From Phaeoceros laevis (Eukaryota; Anthocerotophyta; Anthocerotopsida; Notothyladales): DNA of 42,867 nt. This document shows, piece after piece, positions 21,303 through 31,826 of this stretch; within the stretch, counting starts at the first letter, position 1; each line of letters opens with the position of its first letter. The notes below the pieces were generated by a model. It did no database searches. It had not been told where the DNA came from and was given only the letters and a program-made list of their open reading frames with translations. The position numbers and the translations under genes were made by a program. The stretch covers positions 223,498-266,364 of the forward strand of contig JBNGIQ010009305.1 in assembly GCA_049999765.1 (NCBI GenBank), in the 5' to 3' direction.

Positions 21303-22729
21303 GACTGCCTGAACACAACAGAAGGTATACCCTCCGATCTCTACATATCTTTTTTTTTTTCCTTTTTGCAGTTGCCTTAGGTGGTTCAGTTGCTTTGCGT
21401 TTTGTTCTATGTCCCGATCCATCCCCTGATTATCAAGTCAAGAACAAATCAGAATCTTCGGGATCACATGTCCTTGGAATTCAACACAAATTCATGAAAA
21501 AATTTTCATATTTACTTTGACGTTTTGACGGCGATGCTAACTCAATTTCAGAGGTGCTAGTAAAGCCCTTGATATCCTTGTTCCTCCGAAGGCCACCTGC
21601 TAGTAAAGCAGCTGGAAACGTTTGCATGTCCTCTTTGAGGATGAAGTCCTATAAAATTTTGACTATGTCATTTGCTAAGAACTTAATTAGATCGGTTTCA
21701 ATTTTGCAACCCATTTTGAGAGTGGCAAGACTGATGTGAGGGGAGTGCAATTTTTCTGGGATGAACGGTACCAAACAACCACATCCATATTTATGGGACC
21801 GGTGTTTTGGGGAACATGTTTTCACCTACTAGGGCCAAGGAGCTGAAAGCTGCTTGCAAGCACTTCTGGTTGTCCAAGGGCGAAGCCACAGATATCAATT
21901 CAAAATCGAACAGCCTTCATAGCAAGTGGCTGCGCATCATGCATCAGTTTGGTAGTGATAGAAACAATGGCTTTGTTGGCGGAGTTGCTACGATTCGGTG
22001 GCGACACTACCTTCAACCTGGATGACAGCGGAGGAGACTTAATTCCACCATTGCCAAAAGGACACCCAGACCTTCGAGACTTGTGGTGGGAGTGCATATA
22101 CGGGATAGGGGTTGCGAAAGTAGAAGATATAGTGCGGGACATCAAAAGGTTTGCGGAGCTGGAAGTCATGTTCCAATGGACAGACAGACACTTGTCAAGT
22201 AGACGATACGATTGGAAAACTTTTGCGGGAACCCGCCCACCACTGAGGCAGAGGAAGCGCAGGTGGATCACATAAAGAAGGTGCTTCAGAAGCTCAGCAG
22301 TAGCAAGAACACACCTTGAGGAGAAGTATCTATGAAGAGAAGTCCAAACCCTTCCAAGCGCAATAACATGAACGCTGGAGAACAAGGGAGGGAGTTAAGG
22401 CGAGAAGACATGAAGCACACGTGGGCATGCAATAGTGATTGGGTCATTAATAGTTAGTTCAGGATAGTTCAAATGTAAAGTGTTGGTGTACTATTAAGAG
22501 AAAAGGCACCCGGGTCACAAAAAAAAAAGAGGCTTTAATATGTCCTTAGTTACCGGAAAGTTTGAAACCTCGGTATGTATCTTACGTTTCATATGTCCGA
22601 AACAGGTTGCTTTCAGGAAAGGCGATTCATATGGTCATATGAAACTGCGTATTCTGGTACAATGAATTATAGTTATCAAAAATATTTATTTGCATAATAT
22701 TCTTTATTAGGTGACTAAGGTTATAATAG
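21303..22729 (+). other. Region with a possible decayed coding fragment (21807-22275)
   Basis: Two overlapping plus-strand frames (about 21807-22025 and 21967-22275) both look protein-like. The first includes PTRAKELKAACKHFW; the second includes KGHPDLRDLWWECIYGIG and VEDIVRDIKRFAELEVM. They fit one ancestral sequence broken by a frameshift, possibly of mobile-element origin, but I do not recognise the family. The rest of the interval shows nothing. Confidence 0.3.
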
Positions 22730-22847
22730 GTGACTAAGGGGTGGAGTCACGTCGCTCCCGGCGCTCATGCTCCTCCCTCTCCCGCTCACCTTCCCGGCGC
22801 TCCCTTCCCTCTCGCGTTCACGCTCACACTCACTTTCACCCCGGTGG

Positions 22848-23090
22848 ATGTCGAAGTCGGATCCCTCTCACGCCACGCTCTACCAGACCACAGGCCGCGC
22901 GGCGGGCGATGGCGGCATCGTGGACGTGGCCCTGGAGGCGGACGGCAGCGTCAGTGTAGGGCAGCGCGGGCAGCAGGCCCCCAAGACCGCGCGCATCCAG
23001 GCCTCCATCAGTGCCAACCCCTATAACCTCTTCGCGTGCAACACTTTTTTGCCCCCCAATCTACCGGGATGGGGGGCGCTTATTAGTTAA
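22848..23090 (+). CDS. Short GC-rich ORF, isolated first-exon-like fragment (unknown)
   Basis: The ATG at 22848 opens 80 codons: MSKSDPSHATLYQTTG, then GGIVDVALEADGSVSVG and KTARIQASISANPYNLFA, followed by a less protein-like tail to TAG. Roughly 22738-23040 is strikingly GC-rich between AT-rich flanks, and a CT-rich leader resembling a 5' untranslated region precedes the ATG. It reads like a first coding exon torn from a gene, with no continuation exon seen downstream. I do not recognise the protein. It may be a captured or transposed fragment rather than a working gene. Confidence 0.35.
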   Translation: MSKSDPSHATLYQTTGRAAGDGGIVDVALEADGSVSVGQRGQQAPKTARIQASISANPYNLFACNTFLPPNLPGWGALIS

Positions 23091-23098
23091 TAACCCGT

Positions 23099-23153
23099 GA
23101 ATGAATCGGTACCGGGATGGGGCCACGCCCCCCATCCCGGTACCGATTCATTC
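23099..23153. repeat. Perfect inverted repeat, 24-bp arms, 7-bp spacer
   Basis: The left arm 23099-23122 begins GAATGAATCGGTACC and ends GGGATGGGG. The right arm 23130-23153 is its exact reverse complement, with spacer CCACGCC. A partial third copy of the CCGGGATGGGG core lies near 23063-23076. It sits just past the GC-rich ORF, as an element terminus or hairpin might. Confidence 0.85.
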
Positions 23154-23349
23154 AGGTTTTTTATACGTATTTCTCTTTTTTTTTACCGTATATCTTATTT
23201 TTCGAAATACGCATTGATACAAACCGGTAAAATACGAACCAGCGTCTCCCAACGTTGGAAACCGGTTCGTTTCGAAAGAACCAAAGTTTCCCGGTAACTA
23301 AGAATATGTCTGACACACTACGACTATCCCAAGCCCAGAAGCTAGCTTT

Positions 23350-23407
23350 GAATGAATGAATGAATGATTTATTTCGACGATCTGGTACCCACATCTGGGT
23401 GGGTACC
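23350..23407. repeat. (GAAT)n tract followed by a short palindrome
   Basis: GAATGAATGAATGAATGATT at 23350-23369 is a tetranucleotide run of the sort found at tails of some non-LTR elements. About 15 bases further on, GGTACCCA and TGGGTACC face each other at 23384-23407. Confidence 0.7.
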
Positions 23408-23424
23408 AACCGTGCTGCAAAGTA

Positions 23425-23510
23425 ACAGCGGCCCCGACTCAATCTAAGAACCCTGCCTACCTAGCTAGGCTATCTCCCCTCAATCTAAGAACCTTGCCTA
23501 CCTAGCTTTA
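23425..23510. repeat. Short direct duplication
   Basis: CTCAATCTAAGAACC(C/T)TGCC followed by TACCTAGCT occurs twice, about 45 bases apart. Confidence 0.7.
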
Positions 23511-25929
23511 CAATATGTAAACCCTGACAGTCAAAATTTTCTACATGTGGGCCGTCAAAGGGCTTCCTTTCTATTTGAAGATACTAAGCCTAGAAAACAA
23601 TAAGAAAGATCCTTCTCTCCTTTCTAAATTTGAAATGTGTAAAATTTGGGAATTGATAGAAACGTGAAGAAACATATTTTTATTTCTATCATTTTTTATA
23701 AATAAATAAAATTCTAATATAGTGCTCGAATACAACCCTGTGTTTTGAAAACGGTTTTGCGGTATGAAACGTTCTGTCGTTTCTTAGTGTTTCAAACTTG
23801 TCTCTTTGGACCCATGAAGAGGAAACGTGTAATTTTAAGTGTAACGGACCCCGGTACGGCTTTTTTTACATAGTGTGTGAAATACAGTTCCGCACTGCTA
23901 GAAACATTTCACTAACCGTTTCCAGCATCTACAAATCATTGTTAAGCCATTTTAGAATCACCTCTGAGGAAAATGATCTCAAGTAACAAGATCTGGCAGC
24001 ATGCCAACTTGCCAAGACGACAACATCACAAAGTCAATGCATGGTCTTTAATGCATCACCGCCTCCGGTCTCGCCCGTTGCATCAACTTGAACCAGCAGC
24101 TCGAATGGGGCTGGCCTGGTAGCCAACCCGCGAATTGCATGTAAGTGTAGCCAGCCCGCGAATTGCATGTAAGTGCAACTGGTCCTTTAGGGTTGCATAG
24201 GGGTGAGTGTTTCCTATGTGCAACTTAGGTTTGAAACGGTAACGGATATGTTTCGGTTTTCAACTTTCTGTTTTCCTAAAAATAATAATTGGAACTTGAG
24301 TTAGGAAACATACGCCTGTTTCGGATACGGGACGTCTGTTTCAAAAGCGTTTCTTTCACGAAAAATGGCGTTTCCAGCAACCTAATACAACCCTACTTTA
24401 CAGGCGCGTTTCCAACTGGCGCGTAATACAAACGCGCCAGTTACACAAAAAAAAAACCTTGCAACTAAGCACAGCACCTTTGGCCGACCCGGTCGGTTTT
24501 TAAATACTATTTGAATACGTATGGCCCTTGAATCCGCGATAGATATGGTCCCTTTTAGTGACGCCCTTACCAGCGCGCCAGCCCACCAGTCCACATGCAG
24601 GGTTCGGTCATGCCCCACCTATGGCGTGTGCGCTAACTCCGCATTTTACTAATAAAACGTGGTAGTTTTCGTTTTTTACTCTAATCGCGAAAAAAACGCA
24701 AGTGTTTTTCATCTCTTGAAGGAAAAAAGTAAAATACTGAAAATACTTAAAATATTCGCACTGCTTACTAAGAGTAGCTAAGTTAGTAAGTACTAAGTAC
24801 TGACTTAGTAAGTTCAAAGCTAGCGGGAAGCCCAAATCGGGCTTATAATATTATAAAATACTTGAAAAATATGTTTAGTACCCGTTTGTATGGATCCGCA
24901 AAAAAACTCCCATTTGAAAAAAACGTGGTAAAAAACGTGATATAAGTAATTTACGTATTTACGAAAAAAACGCCCCGGGCACTATGGGCGTGTGCACCTA
25001 TGGTGCTTGGGCCATGATTGGGCATGAAAAAGAATGCCCTAACTATGCCTCATGTTGCTGGGGCATTGTAGCATGGCCACACGCCACTATACCCCGGCCC
25101 TACAGAAAAAGTTACATTGAAACATACTCGCACCCCATCTGAGGACACTTTGGAGCTCTCTACGACGGGGACCAGCCACTGGCACAAAACTATGAGGTAT
25201 GCGCTCTGCTTCCGGCCGCATGTCATGGGCCCCCCGCGTGGCCTCTCAGGGTCCAATGAGGGTGGGGTGACACCACACGCTATCCACTACCCACGCCTAG
25301 CCATCAGTCAAGCTTCGGTCATAAATTAGGATAAAGAGATAAAAGAATACGATTCTACATGCATGTGCCTTATTAGAAGTTTAGAACTTTTTTAGATTCC
25401 AACGCGCCCACCCCTTACCATCCTCCCTAGTTGCGGGTTAACGTGTTAAGGCAACTTGTTAACGCGTTAAACACGCGCGTAAGGCGTTATACGCGTTCTT
25501 TAAGCTCAAACTTAGCTCGCACGACAAAAGAAGAAGATGGATATTACTTGAAACCGAAACCTGTTTCGGGACGTTAGGAGCGCACAAAAAAAAACGCGTT
25601 GCATGCAGTAATGAAGGCTGTGAAGTACTGGAAACGTGCGCCACTAGACTTCATGGAGCTCTTCGTGCTTGGGCTGAGTTCCCCACTTTAAAGGGAATTA
25701 CCAAGGCACACCACTAGGTGCATTGTTGTTTACTTCTGGAGCGGTTCTCTGTTTGCCTGATTCCCTAGTTCCCAGCTAGATGTCACCCACATTACAGGAC
25801 CGGACCCTCAAAGGCTTCTACCACTATCACCGCACCAAGTCTGCAGAGCGCTTCAGTACTGCACAGGGCCGTCTAGTTGCATACTGCTGTGAAGGCTAAG
25901 GACTTCCTGCTGCATACTGCTGTAAGGAT
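23511..25929. other. AT-rich gene-free region
   Basis: No gene is seen. It holds many degenerate GAAACG/CGTTTC segments in both orientations, a 30-base direct duplication (GCGAATTGCATGTAAGTG) around 24130-24177, and a run of GTTAACGCGTTAA-like motifs near 25435-25500. The texture suggests old mobile-element remains, but no element ends were identified. Confidence 0.4.
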
Positions 25930-26104
25930 TAAGGACAGTGTCCAAACAGACTGCGAGCAGCTGCTCAGCTCTTGCAGTTTGCGAGCATGTGGACCAAGCA
26001 TCCTTGTGGCACTGTAGCATCCTGTCGTCCTCATTCTTCTACCAATGCACCCAATTGGTTTCCATCATAAGGGCTCGTACAAATACACTGTCATATGCCT
26101 GCGT

Positions 26105-26215
26105 CAGGCATATAGTGAAGCCTTACTGTGACATGATGCTATACCCATCTCTGGTTAGAAACAGTGTGAGCTCCGTCGGAGAGCCCACACTTCGCATACA
26201 TGTTCATCAGGAAGA
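26105..26215 (-). pseudogene. Possible relic of a PPR-repeat gene
   Basis: The minus strand across 26183-26212 reads FLMNMYAKCG followed by LSDGAHTVSNQRW. NMYAKCG is the hallmark of plant-type (PLS) pentatricopeptide repeats, normally followed by something like xLEDAxxVFxxMP. An in-frame stop follows within about 20 codons and no longer PPR frame exists. A second PPR-like piece (LDSLPNRDVVAIS) is on the opposite strand nearby, near 26308-26346, so the remains look rearranged. If alive, a PPR protein would bind organellar RNA; this one cannot be intact. Confidence 0.4.
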
Positions 26216-26349
26216 AGGCCCTAGAAGGCTAATAATGCCCTCCTGCCCAACCCCTGTAGGACACGATGAAGCAACATTGGGAGTACCTTCACCAACCCCA
26301 TGCCGAGGATGCACGGCAGGACCTTGACAGTCTACCAAACAGGGATGTG

Positions 26350-27161
26350 GTGGCCATCTCCCAGCCCCATCTCGCAACCGCCACGGCCAGCTTGCAGATG
26401 CCCTCGTGGCCGCGGCATGGACTTCTCCGGTACTGGTGTGACAGTTCTAAGCTGAAAGACAAAAGGCCATCATCCCCTTGGTGGCCCCTCCCGAACAAGC
26501 CAAGCCTGAGCAGCTACTCCTGTCACAAGCAGGAGCTCACCCACCAAAGCATCTTTGCTGAATACTCTCAGCGATGAATAATCTTTGATGAATACTCCCC
26601 CCTTTGCTCAATGTCTCTCTGGCAGCCCTGCTGTGTCCACCAAGCTTCAACCGGGATCTCCAGCTCCCAGCTCCAAACTCCCCCATATGTGGTGGTGGCT
26701 GCATATTCATCACCCGCTTCCTCATCAGGGTCATTGACAGGGCATTCCTCAGCATGGCCAGGAGTGGCTGTCACAGCTCCATCTGCTCCTTGTGGTAACC
26801 GAACCTCATTAACGGTGGTACTCCGTGCATATGTTACTGTTCAAGTAGATGGATCCTTTTATGAACAATACCATCCCATCCTTCACAGGCCCCTCCAGAC
26901 ATATCATGTGTAAGCAGGCATTGTCTCACCAATAGATCGCAGCCTTTGAAATCCAGGTCCCGGTTGTGGTCAAATGGGCATATATTGACGTCGGTTTTCA
27001 TAAATTGTGTCAAACCTGCACTGTAAGTTTCCCTTCACTGGCTGAAGTAACTCTCAGATATAGGTCTGGGTGCCTGTAACTTCGACATTAACAAACTTGG
27101 CACACGAAATTGCCATCCCTATCAACCATCTTGTTTCTTCGGTGTCCGGACATATCTGGGG
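26350..27161. other. Flank upstream of the S31-like gene
   Basis: No recognised gene. A minus-strand frame at 26568-26774 (including GVWSWELEIPVEAWWTQQG) looks somewhat protein-like but matches no family I know. The right end should contain the promoter of the plus-strand ribosomal protein gene. Confidence 0.4.
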
Positions 27162-27533
27162 ATGGCGGTGGGGAGATTGGGCTTAGCAATGAGGGAAGCG
27201 GTTGCTCGACTACCAGGCTACTGGATTGAGCAACGTGGAGGCAGCAGCATCTGGAACAAGGAACTGCCAAATGCACCGTCGTTGCGTCTCTTTGGGGCTG
27301 GTGACTTCTTCTCTAGGCAGCCGGGACAAGTGGCTGTTGGTCCCGGCCACGATTTGGGGCTCGGGTTGCATGATGCCATGTGGTGCGGTCGTGGGGACAA
27401 GAAGACGAAGCGTGGCAAGAGATTCAAGGGATCCTTTGGCAATCCAAGGCCAACTAAAGGGTCTGTGGCCCGCAGACTCAGGCAGAGGTGGCAGATTCCA
27501 CCTGGTGGGCCTTTGCCGGTAAATTTGCAGTGA
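27162..27533 (+). CDS. Mitochondrial bTHX/S31-type small-subunit ribosomal protein
   Basis: A single-exon gene of 123 aa from a clear ATG. The C-terminal half carries the bTHX signature GRGDKKTKRGKRFKGSFGNP followed by RPTKGS, a basic peptide that sits at the head of bacterial and organellar small ribosomal subunits. It then continues RRLRQRWQIPPGGPLPVNLQ, resembling the tail of the plant mitochondrial S31 (bTHXm) rather than the plastid form. The first ~80 residues are Arg/Ala/Gly-rich with few acids, suiting a mitochondrial targeting sequence. The protein should be made in the cytosol and imported. It converges tail to tail with the LIMR gene. Confidence 0.85.
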   Translation: MAVGRLGLAMREAVARLPGYWIEQRGGSSIWNKELPNAPSLRLFGAGDFFSRQPGQVAVGPGHDLGLGLHDAMWCGRGDKKTKRGKRFKGSFGNPRPTKGSVARRLRQRWQIPPGGPLPVNLQ

Positions 27534-28700
27534 TTTTGCAGCGGATGAGATTGGAGCAGCTCAAGCGCCGACTGGAAGGGTGCCTGCTGTTTCAGCAGGT
27601 TGACCGGGTTATATTCCTGTTTGTGCGGGAGGAAATGGTCCAGGGTTTTTTGCCGTTGTCCATGATCTTCAAGAATGTCCTAGAGCTTACACCGTCGATA
27701 GTTCTCCTGTAAACTTGAGCTTTTGGTGTGGAGTTCGTCATGTCCAGGTCAGGTGTTACAGAGTCCAGCAAACCCTGTGTCCATGTAGACCAGAACCTCA
27801 GTGGAGGACTCCCAGCTACAGCTGTGTTGTCAGGACCATAATTGGAACAGCTTAGCAGTGTTTAGTTGCTGGCTCCTCTGCGGTCACTACGTTGATCTTG
27901 ATTGTGGTCGGAGTCCTCACAGATGGTTCAGTAGTGAGGGGCCGAAAAGAGGGGCCTACTTTTAAACAGGTGCTAGTCAGTCTTTGCTAAATCAGCTGGT
28001 AAGTGCCGCTGGATTCAGGAGCCCAGAGGCCGATAACTCCATTGATAGTCACCACCCTACCTGTGGACCGTCGTCACTATAGGAAACTATGGTACAGGTT
28101 AGATGTCTGTCATTCAGTGCACGTACTCTCGTCTACAAAAGACCTTCGGTCCTGCCCACCGCAGCCAAGGTTCGCACTCCTAGCTACTATGCCTGTGCCT
28201 AGTCATGGCGGACATCGGGTCGTTTCGAGCAATTCAAGCGGGCGATCCGAAGTTGGACTTTCAGAAGACGTATGGTTCTTGACCGGATGATTTATCAAAT
28301 AATATCAACTTCAATTTCAGCCGCTGGTTTGGCTGATAATTACGATTACCGGTACAGGGCCCCGATCACACACAAGTTACAACTGGCCTTTCTGTTTCTG
28401 ATGCTATTGGACCTCTTCTATGTCCGATGGCCAGAGAAAATAATGCGACTACGAAAGCTTGACGAACAGAGAAAACTCCACAGCGCTATAATCGGGAGAT
28501 GAGCGAAGCGGGTCGAATGCATTTACCATGTGTAGCAGAACTATAAAGCCCCGCCAAACCCAAGACTCCTCCCAAAAGGTAGACATTCCTAACAGAACCA
28601 AGAGACAATCCATGACCCAGATACAAGGTATAACGAGCATTCACTCTATTAGAGGAGATCAGGTACTCAGTCACATACAATCCAGCCATCCCAAAATCCC
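27534..28700. other. Convergent intergenic region
   Basis: This lies between the stop codons of the S31-like gene (plus) and the LIMR gene (minus), so it should hold both 3' untranslated regions. Open frames at 28003-28290 and 28272-28502 resemble no known protein. Confidence 0.5.
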
Positions 28701-31700
28701 TTAAGCCACAATTTGAAACTTGCCCCTCAACTTCTTCTTTCTCCAACCCTGTCACATCCAACCACAAGAAGACCGGTCAAGGGCACCACCCGTGAGTGCG
28801 AGAGTCTGCACATGCATCTTACATACTACACATTCTGTAAATTCAATAGCAACATAGGAGGTGTGAAAGAGCTCACAAATGCCAAGTAATATAGTAGCCC
28901 CAAGACAAAGAAGACGATGAAGGCAATTTGAAAGATGTTGAACCTGTAAAATACAATAGCGAGCAGTTAAGAATGAAGAGGACAAGCAGCGGTCATGAGG
29001 TAATTTGCTGGAAGCAACAGCTCTCCCTTTTTGCAGGACCCTGCTAGAACAATAAGTACCTAAAGAGATACTTCAAACCCCTTAAAGACTCCAAAGTGTG
29101 GCCAAATATTTCTTGAACAGAAGTTGCTTGTGCGTAAAGCGCAAACCCTTTCGCACAAAATTGAATCACACTGCAGGCAAAGTTATCCCAGTGATTTGAG
29201 TGTCGCACAACTACCAAATGAATTAGCTCTTCCAGTAAGGTGAATGCATGTGGTTCTTACCTGACAGATGTCAGAAGAATTAAGCCTACATTGAATAAGA
29301 ACGAGTTCATGAGTGTCCCATTCCACCTGCAAGATAACCACAAATTATTTTTGATGTTTAATAGACAGCACAATAGAGCAGGTTCTTCTCACACTGTGAT
29401 TGGGAGGTATAGCCGCACTTACTTCATGGGATGGATAGTGATGAACAACAGATTCAAACCTAGTTGCATCTCCCCCGCAATAACACACAGCACAAGGTAA
29501 AGGCAGAAGAACGCAAAGAACACTGTGCCAAGTAGCCCTACACAAAATGAAAGGTCCAGATTTGAGAAGGATGCAAGAATCAAACAGTAGACCATAAACT
29601 CAAGATCGAAGAACCCATATGATACACAAGAAACCTCAAGGCACTGCAATCTTTCAACATGACAGATAAAAGGAAACACATCTTACTGGATAAAAGCTTG
29701 ACAGAAAAGCTTACCCCAGGCATCATCCAATTTGATAAAGATTTGGTTTAAGAACGGGGAAAGAGGAGGTTGAATCAACATATAGATAACAATGTGTATG
29801 ATCCAGGCAACAGATACCACAAACCTAGAAACCACAAAGAAAATCAAAACGGTCAACAAGGTTGCACGGTGCAGTTGGTGGAATAGAAGAAAGCAATATC
29901 AATTGCTACCGAACAAGCTCCCAGTACCTAGTTGAAAGGATGGACCACGAAAATACTCACCCTACTAGCCCTAGAACCAGTTTGAACAAGTAGCCAAGCA
30001 CAGTTAAAGCCCAGGAGGTCTCTGCCTGGAACCAATCAACACAGTGAATTATTAGAAGGAGACTCAAACATTCGGAAAAATTTCAAGAACAGCTCACTCA
30101 TCTCATGATAATAAATAGACTCGTAGTCACCTTTTCTCCTTGAGGGTACACCTCCTCCAACGCTGCTTCATCCTCCTCCAAAAAGTGAAGTTCCTGCAGC
30201 CCACCAGAAATTTCTTATTTGATCCGTACACAACTGCCTCAACCAGAAACCTCACACCTCAGAGAAATGGAAATACCCAACAAGCTCCCCCACCTCTTGG
30301 AGCTTTTTAACATTCTTCTTCCATTTGCGACCTTTGCTACCACTTCGTTCCTCACGTTGGAGCTGCAAGGCAACTTCCCTGATCTCTTTCGCACGTTTCC
30401 CTAAGTCTGTGGCTTCCTGCAAGCAAGGAGCACAACAGTTACTATGCCTTCATTGCCTTGGTCTACTAAATCTACAAACAAACTTGGCAGACCTTTATGT
30501 ATTGTGACCGTGTGATGATGGCTTTTGGGCGTCGTAGAAAGGCAAAAATAAGGCTTAAAGGTAGCACAGCCAAACCTGCTCCACCAAAGACCTGTGACAA
30601 ATGTGGCAAGGATATTTCAACACCATGTTGCACAACAGGAATGCCAGAGAAGCAGAAGCAATCAGAAGGAGCTACAAATGCTTTAACAGCTAAAAGAGCT
30701 TTGGTGCTCACCGAAAAGAGGACAGAGCCAAGAATAGTTGCCAGGGCAATGACATATTGAGGAAACGTTGACCGCATGGTCCAGGTAGTGCGGAATGCTG
30801 GACCGGCATCATAAGCTGAACACTGGAAGACAGATCAAGATGATGAGTCCCTATTTGATTCCACCACGAACATCAGATGCATTCAGATTGATTACAATGG
30901 AACTTCATTGCTATTTCACATATGGCCCGTACATAGTTTATGATGCTACCAACACTCCTGGTTGGTTGGAAGCAGGGAGTTGCAGATGTAAGCGTGGTAT
31001 AGTCTGGATTAGACACTGTTGCAGAGGACAACTTCTGGACAGTAAAATCCACATATCCGACCACACCTGTGTATCCAACATGGATAAAAGATCAGCCACT
31101 GCACTACTCGCAATTAAATCTGAGCCAGGCATTTGAAGGGAGCATCTTCAGCTAACATGAGGCAGTTAAGAGGCAAGCAGGATGAAAAACACCTGCTCCA
31201 CCGTATCAACCATCCCACCAGTTCGGAAACCTCAAGGACCATAAAAGCACAGCGCTGGGACACACATAGAACAAGAAACCCACCGTACAAGATCCCAAGC
31301 ACGAGCCCAACTACAGCTGCCGTTAGGCCACACCAGATCAAAGCGCTTGTTATCCTCTGTGTAGCCGTCCTGCATCACAAAGTGGCAAGGCTTCTCATCA
31401 GCAAAGCAGGAAGAGGGCCGTGCTAGAGACAGAGATAGCCGTTCGTCTATTTTTGTCAGACAGGGCACAATGTACTCACTTCTCCTGGTCGCCCTCGTAG
31501 TAGAAGATTGCGAATGGAATCACCAAAAAAACCAGGATGGCATCCAGGATGTACACGGCGTACCACAATTCCTTCATTGGCAAGGTTAGATGGCAGGCCC
31601 CGGTATACACCGAATTCACACAGGCATGCCGATTTGCAACGTCAGCTGGCAGCATGAGAATGGAGATCTGTGCCACTGACAGCCCAAGAACAACCACAAA

Positions 31701-31826
31701 CTTGGGAAAGTAGGCCTGGTTATGGTCGTCAGGGTGCTGGTAATTGACGAGCAGATAGATGTTGAATATGACCACCACAATGCACACGATAATGGCGATG
31801 ATAAGCAGAATGACATTGTACTCCAT
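28701..31826 (-). CDS. LIMR/LMBR1-family multi-pass membrane protein, 14 exons
   Basis: Exons on the minus strand: 31826-31480, 31369-31284, 31066-30954, 30822-30712, 30591-30493, 30416-30294, 30193-30131, 30025-29961, 29824-29715, 29537-29423, 29326-29261, 29170-29060, 28943-28877, 28748-28701. All phases agree and give 507 aa, close to the roughly 509 aa of the Arabidopsis LIMR protein. Landmarks are LLVNYQHPDDHNQAYFPKFV, ILMLPADVANR, FYYEGDQEK, RRPKAIITRSQYIK, the basic RSGSKGRKWKKN loop, EEVYPQGEK, QPPLSPFLN, FITIHPMKWNGTLMNSF, AQATSVQEIFGHTL and the basic tail GWRKKKLRGKFQIVA. About nine hydrophobic segments are expected. The family includes animal LMBD1, a lysosomal cobalamin-transport partner; the plant role is not established. 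Confidence 0.95.

Noticed and set aside
21059-21520. Open frames spanning the 100-N gap
   Set aside because: They only stay open because the N run has no stops.
28003-28502. Two plus-strand ORFs between the S31-like and LIMR genes
   Set aside because: They lie in the expected 3' untranslated interval and have no recognisable motifs.
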